A stretch of 64,000 nt of DNA, from positions 186,001-250,000 of the forward strand of contig NZ_JALKAP010000005.1 in NCBI RefSeq assembly GCF_023016045.1, read 5' to 3'. Source of the DNA: Marinobacter sp. S6332 (lineage in GTDB: Bacteria > Pseudomonadota > Gammaproteobacteria > Pseudomonadales > Oleiphilaceae). Below are positions 26,483 through 34,418 of the stretch, in pieces. Both the position numbers and the translations under genes were made by a program. The first letter of the stretch is position 1; each line of letters opens with the position of its first letter. The notes beneath the pieces were generated by a model that saw only the letters and a program-made list of their open reading frames with translations, searched no databases and was not told the origin of the DNA.

Positions 26483-26682
26483 AAAGCCTGAAGGCGCCCC
26501 CAGAAATGACGGTGGAAAACGCACAGTATCAGTTGTTAAACTGTACTTTCGTGCTTGTTACGAGCCCGGCTCTCAAACGAGGCCTGGTGGTCGTTAGTCC
26601 CTCTGTTCAGTCTGGCTGTTCATGATTACTTTCGATTGCCCTTAATCAATCAAACAGTCATTGCGACACTCAAGGAGATCAC

Positions 26683-27144
26683 ATGGCCCAACCTCGCGTT
26701 GTTACCATCCACTACACGCTTACCAACAATCAGGGAGAAGAGCTGGACTCCTCCCGTGGAGAAGGTCGCGAGCCATTGGCTTATCTGGAAGGTGCACAAA
26801 ACATCATTGGTGGGCTGGAAAGCGCACTCACCGAAAAGAACCCAGGCGATCAGGTAAAAGTTTCTGTAGAGCCAGCTGAAGGCTACGGCGAAATCAACGA
26901 AGAGCTGGTTCAGCCAGTCCCGCGTACTGCTTTTGAGGGCGTAGACACTATCGAGCCGGGTATGCAGTTCCAAGCCCAGACTCCAGGCGGCCCTCAGGTT
27001 GTTCGTGTTGTGGAAGTGAGTGAAGAAACCGTCACCATTGATGCGAACCACCCGCTAGCTGGCGAAACTCTGCACTTTGATGTTGAAGTCATCGAAGCGC
27101 GTGATGCCACTGACGAAGAAAAGGAACACGGCCACGCTCACTAA
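26683..27144 (+). CDS. SlyD-type FKBP peptidyl-prolyl cis-trans isomerase
   Basis: 153 residues. 'VTIHYTLTNNQGEELDSS' at the N terminus and 'GLESALTEKNPGDQVKVSVEPAEGYGE' in outline are the FKBP core; the inserted IF domain (about residues 70-130) provides chaperone activity. The tail is short, with only 'EHGHAH', unlike the long metal-binding tail of E. coli SlyD. A perfect AAGGAG lies 6 bases before the ATG and an intrinsic terminator follows. Confidence 0.92.
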   Translation: MAQPRVVTIHYTLTNNQGEELDSSRGEGREPLAYLEGAQNIIGGLESALTEKNPGDQVKVSVEPAEGYGEINEELVQPVPRTAFEGVDTIEPGMQFQAQTPGGPQVVRVVEVSEETVTIDANHPLAGETLHFDVEVIEARDATDEEKEHGHAH

Positions 27145-27164
27145 GAGTGTTGGTTCCGTTTTCT

Positions 27165-27189
27165 AAAAGGCTCCTACGGGAGCCTTTTT
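27165..27189 (+). terminator. Intrinsic terminator of the FKBP gene
   Basis: A 10-bp perfect stem (27165-27174 with 27179-27188, tetraloop) ends in a run of T, 20 bp past the stop. Confidence 0.9.
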
Positions 27190-27212
27190 AGTGTCTGGGA
27201 TAAGCCAGGCAT

Positions 27213-27250
27213 AAAAAAACGGAGGTGCAGCCTAAGCTGTACCTCCGTTT
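27213..27250 (-). terminator. Intrinsic terminator of the ETF-QO gene
   Basis: On the minus strand a 15-bp stem (27236-27250 with 27217-27231, loop of 4, one wobble) is followed by seven T. It lies about 50 bp past the ETF-QO stop, back-to-back with the FKBP terminator. Confidence 0.9.
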
Positions 27251-27302
27251 CAAAAGCAACCATTAAAAACTAGCTGGTGATGCTTTGGGTTAGTAAGCCA
27301 AA

Positions 27303-28973
27303 TTACATATTGGGATAATTTGGTCCACCACCGCCTTCCGGCGTTACCCAGGTAATGTTCTGCGAGGGATCTTTGATGTCACACGTCTTGCAGTGAACAC
27401 AGTTCTGGGCATTGATCTGGAACCGTTTACCGCTGCCATCATCCTTCTCAACCACCTCGTAAACCCCTGCAGGGCAGTAGCGCTGAGCAGGCTCATCGTA
27501 CTTGGGTAGGTTATGGTTGATGGGAATATCCGGGTCAGTCAGCTTCAGGTGAACCGGTTGGTTCTCAGCGTGGTTGGTGTTGGAAATAAACACCGAGGTA
27601 AGCCGGTCAAAGGTCAGCTTATTATCCGGCTTGGGGTAGTTTGGCTTTTTGCAATCAGCGGCGGGCTTCATCGCAGCGTAGTCTGGTGTTAGATCACGCA
27701 GCGTGAAAGGCAGACTTCTGCGCAGAATGTTCTGCTCAAAGAATGCGATTGCACCGCCAATGAAGTTACCAAACTTGTGCATTGCCGGGCCAAAGTTGCG
27801 CTCGTCATAAAGCTCTTTGTACAGCCAGCTCTTCTCAAAGCGACCAGCAAAGCTGGTGATTTCTTCACCACTCTTGCCGCTCTTGAGGGCTTCAAAAACG
27901 GCTTCCGCGCCCAGCAGGCCAGATTTCATAGCAGTGTGGGAGCCTTTAATCTTGGAGCTGTTTAGCGTACCTGCATCACAGCCAAGTAGCAGGCCGCCGG
28001 GAAAGCTCATCTTGGGTAGAGCGTTGTATCCACCTTTGGTCAGAGCGCGGGCACCATAAGAAACACGTTTGCCGCCTTCCAGATATTGCTTGAATTCCGG
28101 GTGGGTCTTCAAACGCTGGAACTCTTCAAATGGGCTCAGGTGCGGGTTGCTGTATGCAAGGTCAGCAATCAAGCCTACGTAAACCTGACCGTTTTCAAGG
28201 TGGTAAAGGAAGGAGCCGCCGGTTGAACCGGTTTCCGTCAAAGGCCAGCCAGTGGTGTGTACAACCAGTCCTGGTTCGTGTTTGGCCGGGTCTATGTCCC
28301 ACAGTTCTTTGATGCCGATACCGTAATGCTGTGGGTCTTTGCCTTCGTCCAGTTTGAAATCTTTAATCAGCCGCTTGCCTAGATGGCCACGACAGCCTTC
28401 TGAGAATAAAGTGTACTTAGCGCGCAGTTCCATACCTGGCATGTAGCCGTCTTTTTCAGAACCGTCGGCTGCAACACCCATATCGCCGGTAAGAATACCT
28501 TTAACTTGGCCGTCTTCAATAATAGTCTCGGCTGCAGCAAAGCCCGGGTAAACCTCAACGCCCAGAGCTTCGGCCTGCTCACCAAGCCAACGGCACAGGT
28601 TACCAAGGCTAATAATATAGTTGCCATGGTTGTGCATGTTCTTGGGGACAAAGGCGTTCGGGATTTTGGTTCCCTTTTCCTGATCTTTTAGCAGGAAAAT
28701 ATCGTCACGGGTAACCGGGGTGTTCAGGGGTGCGCCTTTCTCTTTCCAGTCCGGGAAGAGTTCATTGAGAGCGGTTGGCTCAAAAACAGTGCCAGCCAAA
28801 ATATGTGCACCAATCTCAGAACCTTTCTCAACTACGCATACCGTCAGTTCTTCGCCAGCTTCCTGTGCCAACTGCATAACTCGGCAAGCTGCCGACAAGC
28901 CAGCAGGCCCGCCGCCGACGATAAGAACATCAAATTCCATCGATTCGCGTTCCACGTTGGTCTCCTCAAACAT
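27303..28973 (-). CDS. Electron transfer flavoprotein-ubiquinone oxidoreductase (ETF-QO)
   Basis: 556 residues, the length of the family. Passes electrons from reduced ETF (fatty-acid and amino-acid oxidation) into the quinone pool at the inner membrane. Visible are the FAD motif 'VLIVGGGPAGLSAACRV' (about 16-32), the 'GCDAGTLNSSKIKGSHTAMKSG' block, and C-terminal [4Fe-4S] ligands in 'RYCPAGVYE' and 'NCVHCKTCDIKDP'. Divergent from etfBA with a 505-bp control region holding a PsrA-type palindrome; own terminator downstream. An internal ATG at residue 12 is an alternative start. Confidence 0.97.
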   Translation of the reverse strand: MFEETNVERESMEFDVLIVGGGPAGLSAACRVMQLAQEAGEELTVCVVEKGSEIGAHILAGTVFEPTALNELFPDWKEKGAPLNTPVTRDDIFLLKDQEKGTKIPNAFVPKNMHNHGNYIISLGNLCRWLGEQAEALGVEVYPGFAAAETIIEDGQVKGILTGDMGVAADGSEKDGYMPGMELRAKYTLFSEGCRGHLGKRLIKDFKLDEGKDPQHYGIGIKELWDIDPAKHEPGLVVHTTGWPLTETGSTGGSFLYHLENGQVYVGLIADLAYSNPHLSPFEEFQRLKTHPEFKQYLEGGKRVSYGARALTKGGYNALPKMSFPGGLLLGCDAGTLNSSKIKGSHTAMKSGLLGAEAVFEALKSGKSGEEITSFAGRFEKSWLYKELYDERNFGPAMHKFGNFIGGAIAFFEQNILRRSLPFTLRDLTPDYAAMKPAADCKKPNYPKPDNKLTFDRLTSVFISNTNHAENQPVHLKLTDPDIPINHNLPKYDEPAQRYCPAGVYEVVEKDDGSGKRFQINAQNCVHCKTCDIKDPSQNITWVTPEGGGGPNYPNM

Positions 28974-29106
28974 CTTTAATGGATATTATATGCCCGCAGG
29001 CTTTTTAATTTCTGGAGCGCCATCATACCGTTAAAAGTATTCTCAGACGACTACCCATAGCCCAATGCTCCGGCTTTATTGCACATCAAGAATAACGTAT
29101 TTAGAG

Positions 29107-29130
29107 TTTCAAACAAACGTTTGTTTGAAA
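29107..29130. promoter_or_regulatory. 24-bp perfect palindrome, probable PsrA-type operator
   Basis: The half-site TTTCAAACAAAC is followed by its exact reverse complement. It contains CAAAC and GTTTG half-sites in the inverted arrangement bound by PsrA, the TetR-family fatty-acid-responsive repressor that controls beta-oxidation and etf genes in pseudomonads and other gammaproteobacteria. The regulator itself is not in the window. Confidence 0.65.
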
Positions 29131-29134
29131 TTTG

Positions 29135-29148
29135 GCCAAAGCTTTGGC
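29135..29148. promoter_or_regulatory. 14-bp perfect palindrome of unknown use
   Basis: GCCAAAGCTTTGGC is its own reverse complement and lies 4 bp from the PsrA-type palindrome. It could be a second operator; I do not recognise its regulator. Confidence 0.35.
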
Positions 29149-29478
29149 ATTGTAGATTTGTGCTGCGATACAGCCCGCTGAATCGGTTGTAATGCTATCA
29201 ACTGCGGACGCAGTGTCGATTGATTGGCTCAGGAAACAGGTGTGGGGCGTCTCATTGGACTATTGACCCACTTTATCTTTGCCTTCAGTATTAGTGCGCC
29301 GTGACGGATGGCCCCAGTGTGAGGCCGCTGTTTGTAACGTTCGGTTCCTATACCCATAATTCCGGTATATCACCGAGACGAAGCAATCGAAAATGTTCTG
29401 TAACTCGCCCGCACAGGGCCTGCAATAGAGTGTTTTTGGTTGAGAGTCATTAACCCATCGTAGAAGAACGAGGAATCT

Positions 29479-30228
29479 ATGAAGGTTCTGGTCGCTGTAA
29501 AACGAGTAATCGACTACAACGTAAAGGTACGTGTCAAGCCGGATAACACTGGTGTTGATCTCGCCAACGTCAAAATGGCAATGAACCCATTCTGCGAAAT
29601 CGCTGTTGAAGAAGCGGTTCGTCTGAAAGAAAAGGGTATTGCAAACGAAATCGTCGTGGTTTCCATCGGCCCCAAGGCTTGTCAGGAGCAGATTCGTACT
29701 GCGCTGGCGCTGGGTGCTGACCGTGGTATCCACATTGAAGCCGACGGAGACGTTCAGTCTCTTGACGCGGCCAAGCTACTTAAAGCCGTTGTTGAGAAAG
29801 AAGAGCCAAAGCTCGTCATTCTTGGCAAGCAGTCCATCGATTCTGATAACAACCAAACTGGCCAGATGCTGGCTGCGCTGACCGGAATGGGTCAGGGCAC
29901 TTTCGCTTCCGAAGTGGTTGTTGATGGCGAAAAAGTGAATGTTACCCGTGAGGTAGACGGTGGCCTTATGACCCTTTCCCTGAATCTCCCCGCGATTGTA
30001 ACCACAGACCTGCGTTTGAATGAGCCTCGCTATGCGTCTCTGCCAAACATTATGAAGGCAAAGAAGAAGCCGCTCGATACAATGAGCCCGGCTGATCTAG
30101 GTGTTGAAATTGCATCGCGCCTGACCACTTTGAAAGTTGAAGCACCGGCTGGCCGTTCAGCAGGTGTTAAAGTGGCCGACGTTGCCGAGCTGGTCGATAA
30201 ACTGAAGAACGAAGCGAAGGTGATCTAA
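29479..30228 (+). CDS. etfB: Electron transfer flavoprotein beta subunit
   Basis: 249 residues, AMP-binding subunit of the heterodimeric ETF. '[20 protein letters not shown]' at the start, '[21 protein letters not shown]' and '[18 protein letters not shown]' are diagnostic. Collects electrons from acyl-CoA dehydrogenases and passes them to ETF-QO, encoded divergently. GAGGA precedes the ATG. The stop codon touches the etfA start. Confidence 0.97.
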   Translation: MKVLVAVKRVIDYNVKVRVKPDNTGVDLANVKMAMNPFCEIAVEEAVRLKEKGIANEIVVVSIGPKACQEQIRTALALGADRGIHIEADGDVQSLDAAKLLKAVVEKEEPKLVILGKQSIDSDNNQTGQMLAALTGMGQGTFASEVVVDGEKVNVTREVDGGLMTLSLNLPAIVTTDLRLNEPRYASLPNIMKAKKKPLDTMSPADLGVEIASRLTTLKVEAPAGRSAGVKVADVAELVDKLKNEAKVI

Positions 30229-31170
30229 ATGAGCATCCTTGTAATTGCTGAACACGACAACAGCAGCCTGAAGCAGGCTACTCTGAGCGTTGTAGCGGCT
30301 GCCAAGGCCATCGGTGGCGATATCGACGTACTGGTTGCTGGTGAAAACTGTGGTGCTGTTGCTGAAGCCGCAGCCAAAGCCGAAGGCGTTGCAAAGGTAT
30401 TGGTTGCCGACAACGCAGCTTACGGCCACTTCTTGGGTGAAAACCTAGGTGAGTTGGTAGCGGAAGTGGGTAAGGGTTACAGCCACATTCTGAGCTCTGC
30501 CGGCACCACGGGTAAGGACTTCATGCCGCGCGTTGCTGCGCTGCTGGACGTTGCTCAGGTATCTGACATCATCCGCGTTGAGTCTGAAGACACCTTTGTT
30601 CGCCCGATTTACGCGGGTAATGCCATCGCAACGGTTAAAACCAGCGATAGCATCAAGGTTGTAACCGTTCGCCCGACAGGGTTTGATCCGGTTGCTGCGG
30701 AAGGCGGTTCTGCTTCCGTTGAGCAGGTAGACGTTGTTAAAGATGCTGGCCTATCCTCGTTTGTTGGCGAGCAGAAAGCTGAATCCGATCGTCCTGATCT
30801 TGCCAGTGCCGGTATTGTTATCTCCGGTGGTCGCGGCATGCAAAATGGCGACAACTTCAAGATGCTGGAGCAGGTTGCTGACGTGCTGGGCGCAGGTATC
30901 GGTGCCTCACGTGCAGCGGTCGATGCAGGCTTCGTGCCGAACGACATGCAGGTAGGCCAGACTGGTAAAATTGTTGCTCCCCAGTTGTACATCGCTGTGG
31001 GTATCTCCGGTGCGATTCAGCACTTGGCAGGTATGTCTGATTCCAAGGTGATCGTTGCGATCAACAAGGATGAAGAAGCTCCGATCTTCCAGGTTGCCGA
31101 TTACGGCCTAGTAGCGGATCTGTTTGAAGCAGTACCGCAACTTGAGGAAGAACTGAAGAAAGTTCTGTAA
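30229..31170 (+). CDS. etfA: Electron transfer flavoprotein alpha subunit
   Basis: 313 residues, FAD-binding subunit. The C-terminal FAD domain shows 'VISGGRGMQNGDNF', 'ASRAAVDAGF', 'QVGQTGKIVAPQLYIAVGIS' and 'INKDEEAPIFQVADYG'. The ATG follows the etfB TAA with no gap, so translation is coupled and the subunits are made in equal amounts. An intrinsic terminator ends the operon. Confidence 0.97.
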   Translation: MSILVIAEHDNSSLKQATLSVVAAAKAIGGDIDVLVAGENCGAVAEAAAKAEGVAKVLVADNAAYGHFLGENLGELVAEVGKGYSHILSSAGTTGKDFMPRVAALLDVAQVSDIIRVESEDTFVRPIYAGNAIATVKTSDSIKVVTVRPTGFDPVAAEGGSASVEQVDVVKDAGLSSFVGEQKAESDRPDLASAGIVISGGRGMQNGDNFKMLEQVADVLGAGIGASRAAVDAGFVPNDMQVGQTGKIVAPQLYIAVGISGAIQHLAGMSDSKVIVAINKDEEAPIFQVADYGLVADLFEAVPQLEEELKKVL

Positions 31171-31183
31171 CTTTCTATCAGGC

Positions 31184-31217
31184 AACGAAAAAGGCACCTT
31201 CGGGTGTCTTTTTTGTT
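31184..31217 (+). terminator. Intrinsic terminator of etfBA
   Basis: A 15-bp stem with G-U pairs (31184-31198 with 31203-31217) around a TTCG tetraloop; the 3' arm contains six consecutive T. It lies 13 bp past the etfA stop. Confidence 0.88.
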
Positions 31218-31277
31218 GTTACGTAATAAACTATCAGCATGTGTTTGTAATCGCCTTCCCAACCCGGATACCTCTCA

Positions 31278-32120
31278 ATGACTATCAGTGCATTCGAAGC
31301 TTTTGCTTGCCCACTCGACGGTTCTGCGTTGCAGCTAAAGGGCAGAAGCTGGCAGTGCGAGGCTGGTCATAGTTTCGATATTGCCCGACAGGGTTATGTC
31401 CATTTACTACCCGTGCAGAATAAACGCTCTAAAGATCCCGGCGACAATAAAGAGATGGTTGCGGCTCGCCAGCGATTTTTGAACGCTGGTTTTTATCAAC
31501 CTATTGCAGGTGCTCTCAGCTGTGCCGTTTTTCATAAGAACGACCACAAGACTAAGATGACGTGCTTGGATGCAGGATGTGGTGAAGGGTATTACATGCA
31601 CTATTTGGCCGAAAAGGCGCCCGACACCATCGAGCTATCTCTTGTGGGGCTGGATATTTCCAAGTGGGCCGTGCTGGCAGCTGCCAAGCAATACAAAGGC
31701 CCCGCATGGGTTGTGGGAAGCAATGCAAACTTGCCTGTACTTCCGGAAACATTGGACTGCGTGCTGTGCCTATTCGGCTTTCCCGTGTATCCGGAATTTG
31801 CTCGGGTGCTACGTTCAGGTGGAGAGGCTGTTTTGGTGGAGGCGGGGCCGGACCACCTTAGAGAACTGCGTGAAATCATTTACCCGGAACTGAAAGCGCC
31901 CAAACAGCCTTCAAATGCAGCTCCGGATGGGTTTACCACGGTAGAGACGAACGTTATTCGTTACAGCCTGACGTTGCCAAACAAAAACGCCATTGCCGAT
32001 TTGTTGGCGATGACACCGCACCTTTACCGCGCAAGGGCGGAAGGTTTAGCCCGCGCTGAAGAGCTTGAATCACTCACAGTAACGGTTGAAGCCAACCTTA
32101 AACGCCTTAAAAAGAATTGA
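31278..32120 (+). CDS. rlmA: 23S rRNA (guanine-N1)-methyltransferase, RlmA family
   Basis: 280 residues. An N-terminal zinc-ribbon-like part, 'FACPLDGSAL...WQCEAGHSFDIARQGYVHLL', precedes a Rossmann methyltransferase with SAM motif 'CLDAGCGEGYYMHYLAE'. The intermediate 'RSKDPGDNKEMVAARQRFLNAGFYQP' region closely matches E. coli RlmA, which methylates G745 of 23S rRNA. The second zinc cysteine of RlmA (CPLC) is replaced by Asp here (CPLD), leaving Cys, Cys and His. The family is clear; site specificity (RlmA or TlrB type) is inferred. Confidence 0.87.
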   Translation: MTISAFEAFACPLDGSALQLKGRSWQCEAGHSFDIARQGYVHLLPVQNKRSKDPGDNKEMVAARQRFLNAGFYQPIAGALSCAVFHKNDHKTKMTCLDAGCGEGYYMHYLAEKAPDTIELSLVGLDISKWAVLAAAKQYKGPAWVVGSNANLPVLPETLDCVLCLFGFPVYPEFARVLRSGGEAVLVEAGPDHLRELREIIYPELKAPKQPSNAAPDGFTTVETNVIRYSLTLPNKNAIADLLAMTPHLYRARAEGLARAEELESLTVTVEANLKRLKKN

Positions 32121-32133
32121 TCAACATAACAGG

Positions 32134-32613
32134 CTATTGGTCTTTATCAGTCGAGTCTGAGCGGTCGCCCCTTCCCAATATGACCCGCTTTTCTGCCTTG
32201 GTGATAAACAGAGAATCCGCGAGAATGTGAATGGCTTTGTTGGTGGTGCGCACCGCATGGTAAACTTGCTTACTCGCTTGATCGTGGGTTTGCCGGGCTT
32301 TGATTGCACTTTGCCGAAACTCGTCGTCCTTGGAAAAGCGAGCGACCAGACTAAAGGTGGTATTAGAAATGGCTCTGTGCATCTTTTCCACCGCACTGGC
32401 GCCGCCGGATACCGTATCTTCCAGCAGCTTCGCCCTGTTACGAACTTCGTAAAGATCTAAACGGCGCTTTTGTATATCGCTGTTGACCGCTATGCGGTAG
32501 GCGTTGAGCATGCGCATAAGCGTTCTGGAGCGCTGGAGCTGTAAAAACCCATAAAAAAGACTTCCGGTTGCAGTCACCAGTAAGAGCAATACGAAAGCGA
32601 GAGAGGTAGTCAC
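32134..32613 (-). CDS. Hypothetical single-pass membrane protein
   Basis: 159 residues. One N-terminal transmembrane helix (about 3-26), then a long charged helical region. The start is GTG 32613 with AGGAG about 10 bases upstream, overlapping the stop of the preceding gene. I do not recognise a family. It forms a two-gene unit with a second membrane protein of the same general design. Confidence 0.65.
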   Translation of the reverse strand: MTTSLAFVLLLLVTATGSLFYGFLQLQRSRTLMRMLNAYRIAVNSDIQKRRLDLYEVRNRAKLLEDTVSGGASAVEKMHRAISNTTFSLVARFSKDDEFRQSAIKARQTHDQASKQVYHAVRTTNKAIHILADSLFITKAEKRVILGRGDRSDSTDKDQ

Positions 32614-32625
32614 AGCGGGATTCTC

Positions 32626-32988
32626 CTAGCGGTACTCAATATTCAACTCAACGTCGATGCCACGCTCAACCATCTCCACTTCCAGTTCTTTTATTACTTC
32701 TTGATAGACCATTTTACGCACCATTACGGGGAGCTTGTCGGCTAAAACCCGAGCAGAGCGGGATTCACGTTTTGCCACCGCAATCGGATTGAGCACTTTT
32801 AACGTAAGGATCAAATCCGGTTCTTTATCTAAATCGGACAAGGGGTCCTTCTGTTTGGTCTCGGTGATCATTCGAGCAACGATTTTGCGTTGCTCGATCA
32901 CTTGCCAGCAAAGAACTCCGCTGAACACGGCGAGAAATAAGCTGAGTATCAGGAGTAAAGTAGCCAATTCATATCTCCGCGGATTCAT
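32626..32988 (-). CDS. Hypothetical single-pass membrane protein
   Basis: 120 residues with an N-terminal transmembrane segment (about 9-30: LLLILSLFLAVFSGVLCWQV) and a charged C-terminal domain rich in Lys, Glu and Val. No family recognised. It lies 12 bp upstream of the other small membrane protein and probably forms a transcript with it. The ribosome binding site is not obvious. Confidence 0.65.
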   Translation of the reverse strand: MNPRRYELATLLLILSLFLAVFSGVLCWQVIEQRKIVARMITETKQKDPLSDLDKEPDLILTLKVLNPIAVAKRESRSARVLADKLPVMVRKMVYQEVIKELEVEMVERGIDVELNIEYR

Positions 32989-33167
32989 TTATTCGATAAT
33001 CAGCAGTGTGCCTTATAGGTGGGGCTGTGCGATTGGCCGTGACGACGACGCTAAAGCGCTCCGTATGAAGTTAGAACATCAGCTTAAAGCTGTTAAGATC
33101 CGTTCATTGCGACTCTTAGTAAAAATCGCTCAATAATCATAGAAAAACCTCTTAAAAAGGATAGGTA

Positions 33168-34409
33168 ATGACCAAGCCAGCACAAACCACTTACGACCTG
33201 ATTGTCTTCGGGGCCACTAGCTTCGTCGGCCAGATACTCACGCAATATTTGTTTGATTCATACGGCATTGCAGGTGAGGTCAAGTGGGCCATTGCCGGTC
33301 GTTCAGAATCCAAACTGAACACCCTCAAGTCCGGCTTGGGGCAGGGCGCTGAAGACCTACCGGTTATACTCGCAGACTCAACCGACGACGCGGCCCTGAC
33401 GGCCATGTGCAACCAAACCCGCGTGATTATCTCCACGGTAGGGCCTTACGCTTTGTACGGTGAGCCTTTGGTGAAAGCGTGTGTTGAGACAGGCACGGAC
33501 TACTGCGATTTGACTGGCGAAGTTCAGTGGATCCGCCGCATGGTTGAGCGCTATGAGGATCAAGCAAAGGCATCTGGCGCACGTATTGTGCATTGTTGCG
33601 GATTTGATTCTATCCCATCGGATATGGGCGTGTGGTTCCTGCAGCAACAGTCTGAAAAGACATTTGGTGAAGCCTGTCAGGATGTACGCATGCGCGTAAA
33701 GGTTGCTAAAGGTGGTATATCCGGGGGTACCGTTGCCTCTATGATCAACGTCGCCAAAGAAGCTGCAAGCGACCCTAAACTGCGCAAAGAACTTGCCAAC
33801 CCATTTTCTATCTGCCCGCCTGAGCACCGCTCAAAGGTACGCCAGCCCAGCCTTAAAGGTGCGGAGTTCGACAAAACCTTCAACGTATGGCTGGCACCCT
33901 TTGTAATGGGGGCAATCAATACCCGCATTGTGCATCGATCCAACGCGATGCAAAACGCACGTTATGGCAAAGAGTTCACCTACGATGAAGCCATGATGAC
34001 GGGGACAGGCACTAAAGGCCGCCTTACGGCCTACGGTATTACCGCTGCCTTGATGGGCTTCCTGACTGCATCCGCGATCAAGCCAAGTCGCTGGCTGCTT
34101 GAAAAATTTGTACCCCAGCCGGGTGAGGGCCCGACTCCGGAAGCCCAAAAAGCAGGATTTTACGATTTGCGTTTTGTGGGTCGCACTCAGGATGGCAAAA
34201 CCATAATCACAAAAGTGACGGGCGATGCTGACCCAGGTTACGGATCTACCGGAAAAATGCTGGGCGAAGCCGGTATGTGCCTGGCATTCGACATTCCCGC
34301 CGACCAGCCGGGCGGATTCTGGACCCCGGCATCGCTACTGGACGGTCATTTGCTTGATCGCCTAACCAGCAAAGCTGGGCTCACGTTTGACGTTGTTGAA
34401 ACTCGCTAA
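33168..34409 (+). CDS. Saccharopine dehydrogenase-like / trans-acting enoyl reductase family protein
   Basis: 413 residues. Rossmann domain with 'DLIVFGATSFVGQILTQYL' (about 10-28), then 'VIISTVGPYALYGEPLVKACVETGTDYCDLTGE' in outline, the hallmark of the saccharopine-dehydrogenase-like NADP-binding family that includes mycobacterial trans-acting enoyl reductases and many lipid-related oxidoreductases. 'HCCGFDSIPSD' follows. A later 'GYGSTGKMLGEAG' is also conserved. AAAGGA precedes the ATG. Substrate unknown; lysine metabolism is unlikely. Confidence 0.85.
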   Translation: MTKPAQTTYDLIVFGATSFVGQILTQYLFDSYGIAGEVKWAIAGRSESKLNTLKSGLGQGAEDLPVILADSTDDAALTAMCNQTRVIISTVGPYALYGEPLVKACVETGTDYCDLTGEVQWIRRMVERYEDQAKASGARIVHCCGFDSIPSDMGVWFLQQQSEKTFGEACQDVRMRVKVAKGGISGGTVASMINVAKEAASDPKLRKELANPFSICPPEHRSKVRQPSLKGAEFDKTFNVWLAPFVMGAINTRIVHRSNAMQNARYGKEFTYDEAMMTGTGTKGRLTAYGITAALMGFLTASAIKPSRWLLEKFVPQPGEGPTPEAQKAGFYDLRFVGRTQDGKTIITKVTGDADPGYGSTGKMLGEAGMCLAFDIPADQPGGFWTPASLLDGHLLDRLTSKAGLTFDVVETR

Positions 34410-34418
34410 GATGCTGCT

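Larger units (their letters stand above)
28974..29478. promoter_or_regulatory. Divergent ETF-QO / etfBA control region
   Basis: 505 bp with no gene that I can support; a minus-strand open frame here runs antisense into etfB. It contains a 24-bp perfect palindrome (29107-29130) and, 4 bp away, a 14-bp perfect palindrome (29135-29148). Both lie 134-175 bp upstream of the ETF-QO start and over 330 bp upstream of etfB. Confidence 0.7.

Noticed and set aside
29260-29733. Minus-strand 157-codon frame across the etfB start
   Set aside because: It overlaps etfB in antisense and has no recognisable protein or start signal.
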